From contig JBGUYY010000072.1 in assembly GCA_045222555.1 (NCBI GenBank), positions 124,001 to 188,000 of the forward strand: DNA of 64,000 nucleotides, read 5' to 3'. The position numbers and the translations under genes were made by a program. Shown piece by piece: positions 42,778 through 50,356 of this stretch; within the stretch, counting starts at the first letter, position 1; every line of letters begins with the position of its first letter. This stretch comes from UBA1756 sp045222555. GTDB taxonomy: Bacteria; Bacteroidota; Bacteroidia; Bacteroidales; WCHB1-69. Below the pieces are notes generated by a model. It ran no database searches. It was not told the DNA's origin and saw only the letters and a list, made by a program, of their open reading frames with translations.

Positions 42778-43677
42778 ATGTCAAATCCATTGGTTTCCAT
42801 TATTGTTATTACATACAAGGCCTCTAACTCTATTGTTGAGACACTGGATAGCATAAAATCACAAACCTATTCCCCTTTGGAACTTATCATTGCGGAGGAC
42901 TGCTCTCCGGATGATACTGCAGACAAGTGTAAACAATGGCTGGATGAAAATAGTGATAGATTTGTAAATAGTAAATTAATAGTCAATAAAGAGAACAAGG
43001 GTATTTCCGCAAATACGAACATCGGAATTAGGGCTTCTTCGGGTGAGTGGATAAAGATTGTAGGAGACGATCTGCTTTTGTCAGATGCAATAGAAAACAA
43101 TTTGAATTTTGCAATTGAAAATAATTGTGATATAGTCACATCAAGGGCTAGACGATTTGTGAGTGAAACGGGAGAGGAATTAGATGTTGTCCCTGTTGAT
43201 GATTTTGTGTTCCCTGTCTCAAACCATGATCAATACATTGCGCATATAAAGACAAGGCTTATTGCGCCCTCTCCCACATGGTTCTATAAAAGAGAATTGT
43301 TTGATAAGTTGGGTGGATACAATGAACATTTTCGTCTGTTAGATGATATGCCTTTTTTATTAAAGTTATTGCAATCAGGATATGTTTTGTCTTACTTGCC
43401 TAAAATAACTTTGTTATACCGAATTACTCAAACTTCGCTTTCGAGTAGTAGTGGGAAAACAGGCAAGCAAAAACAGCCTTATTTTGAAAGCCGTTCAGGT
43501 TATTATCATGAATTGGTAGTCCCAGAACTAAAAAAGAATAAATTATACCGCACTTTAATAAGAAAAAATATATTGCACTTTTTGTACAAAAAGAAAATAT
43601 TCTCACCAGATAAATCTGTTATGCGTTACTTCTATGGCTCTTTATTTACTTTGGTGAGTAAATTCGAAAAATTTTAA
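42778..43677 (+). CDS. Family 2 glycosyltransferase
   Basis: A 299-residue GT-A fold enzyme. The nucleotide-sugar N-terminus LVSIIVITYKASNSIVETLDS is followed by AEDCSPDDT and the DxD-like WIKIVGDDLLL. The acceptor-side region contains GGYNEHFRLLDDMPFLL. It is soluble, without clear membrane segments. It is the last plus-strand gene of the pse operon, so it may transfer pseudaminic acid or a neighbouring sugar; no evidence separates these. Its stop codon overlaps that of the convergent epimerase gene. Confidence 0.87.
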   Translation: MSNPLVSIIVITYKASNSIVETLDSIKSQTYSPLELIIAEDCSPDDTADKCKQWLDENSDRFVNSKLIVNKENKGISANTNIGIRASSGEWIKIVGDDLLLSDAIENNLNFAIENNCDIVTSRARRFVSETGEELDVVPVDDFVFPVSNHDQYIAHIKTRLIAPSPTWFYKRELFDKLGGYNEHFRLLDDMPFLLKLLQSGYVLSYLPKITLLYRITQTSLSSSSGKTGKQKQPYFESRSGYYHELVVPELKKNKLYRTLIRKNILHFLYKKKIFSPDKSVMRYFYGSLFTLVSKFEKF

Positions 43678-44582
43678 AGCATTTTCACCCACTCGTCGAA
43701 CTTCCATTGGGTGTCAATGCCTACTAAGTCCTCTATCTTGCGGCCATCAAACTCCGTGCTTCCCGACTCTATCTTCCAGTCCAGGTCGTTCCAAGGAATA
43801 TAGGTCACCGGAGTTCCGTAAATGGCGGCAATCTTCCCAGCCAGTTCTTTCAAGGAAAAGGTTTCTCCAGCTATATTAAAAGTGCTGTTGTCACTTTCCG
43901 GTAATATCATGGAGTCGGTAATCTGTTGGCATATCGATACTACATGGGTCAGCGTGCGCTTGATCTCGCCATCTCCGTACAGCGTGATGGCACCTCCGCT
44001 TTTCGCCCTGTTTAGGAAGGCCCCAATGGTTCCGTACGAGAACTCCCCGTCAAACAGGTTGCCATACGGCACACAAATCCGGTATAGGGTATAGGGGATC
44101 CCAAAGCAGTGGGCATACATTTTCAAATATTGTTCACAGGCCAATTTGTTGGCCGCATAAATGGTTTTGGCCTCCTTTTCTGCCTCTTCCAGCAGCGGCT
44201 GCTCCATTCCTTTATACACCAACCGTGTGGAGGGGAAAATGATTTTGGGCTTTTTCTCCATTCCCTTCACCACGGAAAGAATGTTGAGCAAGCCAATTTC
44301 ATTCACCTCAATAAAAGTTTTGTACTGCTCGAATCCGTTCTTGGTGCCGGTAATGCCTGAAAAAACAAACAGGTAGTCCACATCGAAGTTAACGTGGTTG
44401 TAGTTGTGGCAGATGTCGAACGGCTCGTAGGGGATTTCTGCGGGGAGATTCGGGGTGGGAGCGGGTTGTATGTCGTAGGCGAACACCCGAAATCCTTTTT
44501 GGTTCAGGTAATAGGCCAAATGCCGCCCGATGTATCCGTTGGCACCTAAAATGGTGCAGGAATATTGCTGTCTGCTCATCAT
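43674..44582 (-). CDS. NAD-dependent epimerase/reductase of a deoxysugar module
   Basis: An extended SDR of 302 residues. The NAD-binding motif is GANGYIGRHLAYYL, and IIFPSTRLVYKG plus the catalytic YAANKLACEQY motif are present. In context (after a 2,3-dehydratase and a Gfo/Idh/MocA oxidoreductase) it could be the 4-ketoreductase or epimerase that finishes an NDP-2,6-dideoxysugar. It starts directly after the stop codon of the upstream oxidoreductase gene. The three minus-strand genes form one unit with the promoter at 47004. Confidence 0.85.
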   Translation of the reverse strand: MMSRQQYSCTILGANGYIGRHLAYYLNQKGFRVFAYDIQPAPTPNLPAEIPYEPFDICHNYNHVNFDVDYLFVFSGITGTKNGFEQYKTFIEVNEIGLLNILSVVKGMEKKPKIIFPSTRLVYKGMEQPLLEEAEKEAKTIYAANKLACEQYLKMYAHCFGIPYTLYRICVPYGNLFDGEFSYGTIGAFLNRAKSGGAITLYGDGEIKRTLTHVVSICQQITDSMILPESDNSTFNIAGETFSLKELAGKIAAIYGTPVTYIPWNDLDWKIESGSTEFDGRKIEDLVGIDTQWKFDEWVKML

Positions 44583-45554
44583 CTATCGGGTTAGTTTTGC
44601 AATGGTATCCAACGCCTCGCTCTGTTGCAGGATCTCTTTGAAATGTTTGGCACGGCTGTCGGGCTCGCAGATGATGCGGTGAAATTCCAACATCGCTTTG
44701 GCGAAATGATCGTCGGGCTCGCAAGGGATGGTTTCGCTCTGATAGTCATGCTCCCAGGTCAGTGTGGTGGCTTGGTCCACTTTGGGCGTAAAGGCCTTGT
44801 TGGCCGTCAGTTTGCCTTTGCTGCCCCATATCTGGTAGTTGCATTGGTAATAGTTGTCGAAGCCAAAAGAGATAGAAGCTCCTATGCCGTTGTCACCGCT
44901 GAGGAAGGCGCTTCCGAAAAGACTGCTTCCCTTTGCACTGTCGTAATGCACAGCTGCTCCACGCACCTTCAGCGAGTCGCCCAGTAGAAAATAGGCCGCT
45001 CTTACCGGATAGCCGCACGCATCGAAAATGGCGCCACCGCCTATCTCATTGTTATATCGAAAGTTGTCGGCATCGGGAAACGGAGGGAATCCAAACGAGC
45101 CGGTAAAGTAGCGGATGTCGCCAACAGCCCCTTCAGCCAACAGTTTCTTTACTTTCAGGTTTTGGGAATGATACTGAAACATAAATCCTTCCATCAGGGC
45201 AGCATTGTGCTGCTGCGCATTTCCCACCATCTCTTGGGCGTCAGACAGTGAGAAGGCGATGGATTTTTCGGCATAGACATGCTTGCCCGCGCACAGGGCT
45301 TTATTGATCCACTCCTTGTGCAGACCAGTGGGCAGCGGAATATAGAGGGCTTCAATGTCCTCGCGCCGTATCAGCTCGTCGTATGGAGCCACTGCCTCGC
45401 ATCCGAATTCGGCAGCAAATTGGGCGGCTTTCTCCATCGTGCGGCTGGCAATGGCCACCAGTTCAAATTGTTCGGACAAGGAAAGAATTGCCGGAATGAC
45501 CGACCGATGTGCAATGTTGGCACATCCCAACACACCAATGCGTATTTTTCTCAT
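44583..45554 (-). CDS. Gfo/Idh/MocA-family oxidoreductase, likely sugar 3-ketoreductase
   Basis: A 323-residue protein with N-terminal Rossmann motif IGVLGCANIAHRSVIPAIL and the family's lysine motif GKHVYAEKSIAFS. The C-terminal half contains GGGAIFDACGYPVRAAYFL, typical of this family. Next to an NDP-hexose 2,3-dehydratase, a natural reading is reduction of the 3-keto intermediate, as in antibiotic pathways where a Gfo/Idh/MocA enzyme (for example KijD10) follows the dehydratase. That role is inferred from context. Confidence 0.85.
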   Translation of the reverse strand: MRKIRIGVLGCANIAHRSVIPAILSLSEQFELVAIASRTMEKAAQFAAEFGCEAVAPYDELIRREDIEALYIPLPTGLHKEWINKALCAGKHVYAEKSIAFSLSDAQEMVGNAQQHNAALMEGFMFQYHSQNLKVKKLLAEGAVGDIRYFTGSFGFPPFPDADNFRYNNEIGGGAIFDACGYPVRAAYFLLGDSLKVRGAAVHYDSAKGSSLFGSAFLSGDNGIGASISFGFDNYYQCNYQIWGSKGKLTANKAFTPKVDQATTLTWEHDYQSETIPCEPDDHFAKAMLEFHRIICEPDSRAKHFKEILQQSEALDTIAKLTR

Positions 45555-45555
45555 T

Positions 45556-46983
45556 TTATATTTCTAAAGATAATAAAGCCAATAAGTTACGGGTTGCAAT
45601 ATTCAAATAATTGTTGAATTTCATAAAGAGCAGCAGCTGCGGGAAGGTCATCCAGAGGTAATTCTCAGGCAGGTCGATGGGGAACGCCTCCGGTGCTTCG
45701 ATGATCATGTTGAGGTTCTGCTCCCGGTAAAAACGGCCGCCCTCTTCTGACTGCAGGGTTTTGTGAATCACCTTGAAACCTTTCGGGTTGATGAAATATT
45801 CGATAAAAGGAACAGAATAATCATTCTGGTTTTCGCGGTAGTTGCCAGTCAGACACTGCACAGTCGGGGCAATTTCCAGCACATCGAAGCAGCCGATTTC
45901 CACTTTTGCTTGTACCAGAAAATGATAGGTGCCGTTGATTTTCTTGATGATAAACCCGATGAGTCCTTCTTGGGCGGGCTGAATCATGGGCTGGTCCCAG
46001 CAGGTCACCTCGCGGTTGTCAATCTGCACATGAGTTCCGATGACCTTAAAGTACTTACCTTGTTCATTGAACATCGTATTCCCGTCGAAGGTCCAGTCCT
46101 GCACGGCATTGAGGGGGATTCGCTCCACCGACAATTCATATTTCGACTTCAGGTTGGTCATCCATGAGAGGATGTTTTCGATGTTTTTCAGGGGTTTATC
46201 GTCGCTTAATAGGGAGAGAATGCGTTCGGCTTTCTCCGTTGGCAGTGAGGGTATGGCATTTTGCAGTGCTTGTGTGTGGGTGAAGTTCCCGTAGTTGATG
46301 GCAGAAATCACGGTGCGCGTATCCATATTTACCACATTGTCCATTGACATCAAATCCTTCAACTGTTTCAGGGTGAGCCAGATGAAATTGTCGGGAACTT
46401 CCAGTTGTTCGTTTTCTGGAATTTCGATGATGATATTGCGGTTTCTTTTTTTGAAGAAGCGGGCGCCTTGTTCTGATTGGAGCTGGTCCACCAAAACGGT
46501 TACCTTTTTCTCGCCGTTGAAATACTCCAAAAAGGTAGGGGTTTTCCCTTGATGAACGCGGGTGTAGTTGCTTTTGGTGGCCTGAAGGGTGGGCGACAGC
46601 TGGACAATGTTGATGTTCCCCGGTTCGATTTTGGCTTGCAGCAGAAAGTGCAGGATGCCGTTTTTCATCTGTGTCAGGATGCCGAGGAAGCCGATTTCCG
46701 GTTGGTTGATGATGGGCTGGTCCCAAGTCTCCTTCAATCCATAATTGGTGCTGACGCGAATGCCGTCGATGCTGAAAAACTTCCCGGATTGATGTTGTAT
46801 TCTCCCTTCCGTTTCGTTGTAGGTCCACTTGTCCATTTGAAGGAGGGGGATTTGCTGCACGTCCACTTGAACCGCTTTTCGTTTGTCGTACAGCCATTGC
46901 AAAATCTCTTCAGTATCAATATGTTGAAAAGAATCCGACAGGGCGGAATGAAGGAATTTTATAGTAGTATTCAAATTGTTCAT
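45556..46983 (-). CDS. NDP-hexose 2,3-dehydratase family protein (EvaA/TylX3-like)
   Basis: I take the ATG at 46983 since the promoter at 47004 excludes the longer frame, giving 475 residues. The protein is an internal tandem of two similar domains. The first carries WTYNETEGRIQHQSGKFFS, WDQPIINQPEIGFLG and LQAKIEPGNINIVQLSPTLQ. The second repeats FNEQGKYFKVIGTHV, WDQPMIQPAQEGLIG and VQAKVEIGCFDVLEIAPTVQ. That is the architecture of EvaA-type enzymes that remove the C-2 hydroxyl of NDP-4-keto-6-deoxyhexoses. These are best known in actinobacterial antibiotic clusters. No dedicated rmlA/rmlB pair is in the window to supply substrate. Confidence 0.88.
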   Translation of the reverse strand: MNNLNTTIKFLHSALSDSFQHIDTEEILQWLYDKRKAVQVDVQQIPLLQMDKWTYNETEGRIQHQSGKFFSIDGIRVSTNYGLKETWDQPIINQPEIGFLGILTQMKNGILHFLLQAKIEPGNINIVQLSPTLQATKSNYTRVHQGKTPTFLEYFNGEKKVTVLVDQLQSEQGARFFKKRNRNIIIEIPENEQLEVPDNFIWLTLKQLKDLMSMDNVVNMDTRTVISAINYGNFTHTQALQNAIPSLPTEKAERILSLLSDDKPLKNIENILSWMTNLKSKYELSVERIPLNAVQDWTFDGNTMFNEQGKYFKVIGTHVQIDNREVTCWDQPMIQPAQEGLIGFIIKKINGTYHFLVQAKVEIGCFDVLEIAPTVQCLTGNYRENQNDYSVPFIEYFINPKGFKVIHKTLQSEEGGRFYREQNLNMIIEAPEAFPIDLPENYLWMTFPQLLLFMKFNNYLNIATRNLLALLSLEI

Positions 46984-47003
46984 CGAACCATTATTTTTAT
47001 GGG

Positions 47004-47013
47004 TGCAAAGATA
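47004..47013 (-). promoter_or_regulatory. -7 promoter element for the deoxysugar module
   Basis: Minus strand TATCTTTGCA, 20 bp before the 2,3-dehydratase ATG at 46983. It lies only 13 bp from the divergent element at 47027. Confidence 0.65.
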
Positions 47014-47026
47014 CGGAAAAAAGAAG

Positions 47027-47036
47027 TATATTTGCA
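47027..47036 (+). promoter_or_regulatory. -7 promoter element for the gene at 47094
   Basis: TATATTTGCA on the plus strand, back-to-back with the minus-strand element at 47004-47013. Polymerases could interfere. Confidence 0.55.
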
Positions 47037-47093
47037 GGCGAATAAGGTAGGTGTTGTGTATGTAACATAACACTATCTATATGATATGTAAAA

Positions 47094-48038
47094 ATGAGTA
47101 ATATTGTTGTTAAAGCTGTGCAGTTTTTCCCTTCTCTTATCCGATGGAAGAAAGAAGCGAAGCGATTAAGCGATGTTGATTTTTTTGAATTCAATGAATT
47201 GTTGAAGGGGGGATTTGTTACTCCTCGATTTTTTAATGCAGTCAGTCTATATGGGAATTTCAAAGCAATTTCGAACCTCACCCATCGCAGTTTTAATTTT
47301 TTGGTGGATTATTTAGAGCATGGAGTCTGTTTTTATGATACTCCTGAGTCAACCATGTTGATGGGTTATGCAACGCGTCCTGGTATTAAAAATATATATA
47401 CTTTTAGCGAGCATAGAAAGGGTTTTATTGAACAATATCTGAAATCAAAAGGAATACGTAAGCATGTCCATGCAGTAGGTCCATATATAATGGGTGCTGG
47501 AAATTTTCTTTCAGAGGAAAGTTTAGAGGCTATTAAGAAACGATTTGGGAGGATTTTGTTGGTCTATCCCAGTCACTCTATTGACAATGTTATAGCGCAG
47601 TATGATGCAACGATTTTAATTGAAGAAATAGAAAGGCGTGCAGTGGATTTCGATAGTGTTTTTGTGTGCATGTATTGGAAGGATTTAGTGGATGAACAGA
47701 GGCGGCAACAGTATTCAGATAAAGGGTACATAATTGTTTGTAATGGTTTAGGAAGTGATCCCCATTTTTTATCTCGTCAGAAAGATATCATGATGTTGTC
47801 GGATTTGGTGATGACTAATGGACTCGGTACGCATATTGGTTATGCAGTGTGTCTGCAACGACCAGTCTATTTTTTTCAGCAATATAAATGCAGCACTGAT
47901 GGGCATGGGAAAGTCTTAAAAGTAAATAATAATTTTGTTGAAACTGAAAAAATGTTTGCGGACGCATTTCGTGATTATTCGTTTGACATTACGCAAGAGC
48001 AAATAGAATTGGTAGAGAAGTTTTGGGGGAAGTGGTAG
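47094..48038 (+). CDS. Unknown protein of the glycan locus (possible glycosyltransferase)
   Basis: A 314-residue protein without signal peptide or clear membrane segments. Visible segments include ESTMLMGYATRPGIKNIYTFSEHRKGF, of which the first half resembles a nucleotide-sugar fold only loosely, FGRILLVYPSHSIDNV, and DLVMTNGLGTHIGYAVCLQRPVYFFQQYKCSTDG. The last resembles the GT-B C-terminal pattern in which a conserved Gly/His loop precedes a donor site, and the family may be related to capsule or O-antigen transferases. I cannot name a family. The AT-rich composition differs from the flanking genes and agrees with recent acquisition. Confidence 0.55.
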   Translation: MSNIVVKAVQFFPSLIRWKKEAKRLSDVDFFEFNELLKGGFVTPRFFNAVSLYGNFKAISNLTHRSFNFLVDYLEHGVCFYDTPESTMLMGYATRPGIKNIYTFSEHRKGFIEQYLKSKGIRKHVHAVGPYIMGAGNFLSEESLEAIKKRFGRILLVYPSHSIDNVIAQYDATILIEEIERRAVDFDSVFVCMYWKDLVDEQRRQQYSDKGYIIVCNGLGSDPHFLSRQKDIMMLSDLVMTNGLGTHIGYAVCLQRPVYFFQQYKCSTDGHGKVLKVNNNFVETEKMFADAFRDYSFDITQEQIELVEKFWGKW

Positions 48039-48174
48039 TTTTTGTAATCTTTGTTCTGAAATAGATGTTATTATTTGATGAATATGTATTTTACCATAAA
48101 ATGACATAGTTTTGTCATCTTATGAATATCATTTTATGACAAAATCTCAGTAATGTAGCTAGACCCGCGCGAAA

Positions 48175-48217
48175 AAATCAGCCGTTTTCAGAAAAATGAA
48201 AATGGCTGATTTTTTTC
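48175..48217 (+). terminator. Rho-independent terminator after the gene at 47094
   Basis: The stem 48175-48190 pairs with 48197-48212 (16 bp, one G-T pair, 6-base loop) and is followed by a T-run to 48217. The flanking 48060-48170 contains ATGAC/GTCAT-type inverted repeats of no clear function. Confidence 0.9.
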
Positions 48218-48256
48218 TATTTTGATTTTTTTTTTTGTAATTTTTCCATTTTATAA

Positions 48257-48273
48257 TTTCCATTTTATGGAAA
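48257..48273. promoter_or_regulatory. Palindromic candidate operator before the AAA ATPase promoter
   Basis: TTTCCAT-TTT-ATGGAAA is a perfect 7-bp inverted repeat. It ends 6 bp before the -7 element at 48279, where a regulator would compete with RNA polymerase. A similar half-site, CCATTTTAT, occurs at 48246-48254. Confidence 0.5.
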
Positions 48274-48278
48274 TGTTG

Positions 48279-48288
48279 TAATTTTGCA
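48279..48288 (+). promoter_or_regulatory. -7 promoter element for the AAA ATPase gene
   Basis: TAATTTTGCA, 23 bp before the ATG at 48311. Confidence 0.6.
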
Positions 48289-48310
48289 ACGCCATTCCAA
48301 TAATAATGAA

Positions 48311-49453
48311 ATGAAAAAAACTGATACACAAATAGATAATCCTTTTGTAACTACAGGATATGTAAGCGCAGACTATTTCTGCGACAGGGAAAAAGAAACA
48401 GAGGACATTGTAAGGTTCTTGACAAACGGTAACAATGTTGCATTGATTTCGCCCCGCAGGTATGGAAAAACGGATCTTATCAGGCATTGTTTTGCGCAGA
48501 AAGCCATTGCTGACCACTATTATACCTTTGTTGTGGACATCTACTCAACCAAATCGGTGGCCGAGCTGGTCCGCAAGTTGGGGAGCGCGATTTTAGAGAC
48601 GTTGAAGCCTAAAGGTCGGAAAGCATGGGAAAATTTCTTGTCGTTTCTTGCCTCTGTCAGGTCGGAAATCCGATTTGATATGAATGGGTTGCCGTCGTGG
48701 ACGATGAGTGTGGGCGACATGGATGCGCCTGATACAACGTTAGGGGAGATATTTGCCTATTTGCAGAAGGCGGATCGTCCGTGCATCGTGGCTATTGATG
48801 AGTTTCAGCAAATTACAAAGTATGCGGATGAGAATATAGAAGCTGCTTTGCGAACATACATTCAGTATTGCAGTAATGCCAAATTCGTTTTTTCAGGTTC
48901 TCGCCAACATCTGATGGGGGCTATGTTCACTTCGCCCGCACGACCGTTTTATCAAAGTGTGACCATATATGCATTGAAGCGTCTCCCATTGGAGAAATAT
49001 GCACCATTTTGCAAGCATTTGTTTGAGGTTCGCGACAAGCTGTTGGAGGATGGTGTTGCTGAACAGCTTTATGCTCGCTTTGATGGTGTAACATACTATA
49101 TCCAAAGAGTGATGAATGAGCTTTTTTCCCTTACTCCGGTCAATGGAATTTGCAAAAAAGAGAATATAGAAATGGCCATCCAGTATATCATTGATTTTTC
49201 TTCTCCCATATACGAGGATTTACTTTACCAATTGCCCGAAAAACAATGTCGTGTTTTAGTAGCAATAGGGAGAGAGGGACAGGCAGAAAATATTACTTCG
49301 GGCAAATTCGTCAAGAAGCACGGACTTACATCCCCCAATTCAGTCAAGGCAGCAGTTCCAGCCCTGATAGATAAAGGATTGCTGACCATGGACAAAGGGG
49401 TTTATCAAGTTTACGATAAGTTTTTCAATATTTGGCTGGAGCAGAATGTTTAG
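48311..49453 (+). CDS. AAA ATPase, archaeal-type (Arch_ATPase family)
   Basis: A 380-residue STAND-like ATPase, starting at ATG 48311. Walker A is ISPRRYGKTDLI (about residues 47-57). Walker B is PCIVAIDEFQQI with Asp163/Glu164. A sensor region KFVFSGSRQHLM follows, and the C-terminal winged helix includes ITSGKFVKKHGLTSPNSVKAA. This family is common in Bacteroidetes, often in multiple copies, and its role is uncertain (transcription control, DNA-mobile functions or defence have all been suggested). Here it sits between two glycan genes, isolated by a terminator and its own promoter; it is convergent with the next gene. Confidence 0.85.
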   Translation: MKKTDTQIDNPFVTTGYVSADYFCDREKETEDIVRFLTNGNNVALISPRRYGKTDLIRHCFAQKAIADHYYTFVVDIYSTKSVAELVRKLGSAILETLKPKGRKAWENFLSFLASVRSEIRFDMNGLPSWTMSVGDMDAPDTTLGEIFAYLQKADRPCIVAIDEFQQITKYADENIEAALRTYIQYCSNAKFVFSGSRQHLMGAMFTSPARPFYQSVTIYALKRLPLEKYAPFCKHLFEVRDKLLEDGVAEQLYARFDGVTYYIQRVMNELFSLTPVNGICKKENIEMAIQYIIDFSSPIYEDLLYQLPEKQCRVLVAIGREGQAENITSGKFVKKHGLTSPNSVKAAVPALIDKGLLTMDKGVYQVYDKFFNIWLEQNV

Positions 49454-50355
49454 GCTTTCTCCACCAGCCCTTTGGTCACGTTCCAGCGGAATTGGATCAG
49501 CTTCCATCCTTTTTGTGGGTGCCCTGAAAGTGTGTGGCCGATGCATAGCACAATGGAGGCCGCCCATTTGATGCATTCCGAAAAAAGTCTTTTTACATAT
49601 TTCCACTTTCCAATTTTCACCGTCCGCATCCGTTCGCTCTTGCCGATGGAGTAAGTCAGACGATTAAAATAATCTTTGGAGAGTTTTTTCTCAGAAATCA
49701 AATGGTAAAGTATTGCGTTGGGAAGGTAGAAGAAACGTATTCCTATAGTGGTCATTTTGTCGAATAGGTCTTTTTCTTCTGCTCCGATAAGACTATCGCC
49801 TTTGCGCCCCAAATCCACATTGAATAATCCTATTTTTTCAAAAACGGAAATGCGGTATGCTGCATTTCCGCCACTGGGAAAGTCATTTTTGGGGAACTCC
49901 CGAATTTGGTCTCCGTGATATTTGTAACAGGTGATAAGCACTTTGGTGAAATGGCTCATCCAACTGGGCTCTTCGGTTTCGTAACGTGGGATGATGGCAC
50001 CACCGGCAGCATCAATTTCAGGGTGTTGCTCGAAAAAGTCGTAGTAGGTTTGCAAATATTCTGTGTTCACTAGGGCATCGTCATCCACATATACCAGCAC
50101 ATTGCCATTGCTTTCCTGAATACCGCGGTTGCGGGCGTAAGATAACCCTTGGTTAGTTTCCACAAAATAGCGGAAAGTGACTTGTGGGAAATCTTTTGTA
50201 AAACGTTCGCACTCGCTTTGTGTGTTGTCAGTACAGTTATTGTTGACAAGAACAATTTCGTATTTATCCTTAGCCAGCGTGTTTTCTGCAAGGCTTTTCA
50301 ATACATTGTAAATGTACTTGTCTCGGTTGTAGGTGCAGATAATAACGGAGAGCAT
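49450..50355 (-). CDS. Family 2 glycosyltransferase
   Basis: A 301-residue GT-A enzyme: LSVIICTYNRDKYIYNVLKSL, VNNNCTDNT and the metal-binding VYVDDDALVN. Then GGAIIPRYETEEPSWM, and the acceptor motif GRKGDSLIGAEEKDL with the catalytic-base region. The C-terminus has a hydrophobic helix (ASIVLCIGHTLSG) that may bind the membrane. It follows the YfhO-like gene by one base, completing the operon from 56304. Its stop codon overlaps that of the convergent AAA ATPase. Confidence 0.88.
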   Translation of the reverse strand: MLSVIICTYNRDKYIYNVLKSLAENTLAKDKYEIVLVNNNCTDNTQSECERFTKDFPQVTFRYFVETNQGLSYARNRGIQESNGNVLVYVDDDALVNTEYLQTYYDFFEQHPEIDAAGGAIIPRYETEEPSWMSHFTKVLITCYKYHGDQIREFPKNDFPSGGNAAYRISVFEKIGLFNVDLGRKGDSLIGAEEKDLFDKMTTIGIRFFYLPNAILYHLISEKKLSKDYFNRLTYSIGKSERMRTVKIGKWKYVKRLFSECIKWAASIVLCIGHTLSGHPQKGWKLIQFRWNVTKGLVEKA

Positions 50356-50356
50356 A

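Noticed and set aside
45556..47073. Extra 30 residues at the N-terminus of the 2,3-dehydratase frame
   Set aside because: They would be translated from within and upstream of the promoter at 47004-47013; ATG 46983 is preferred.
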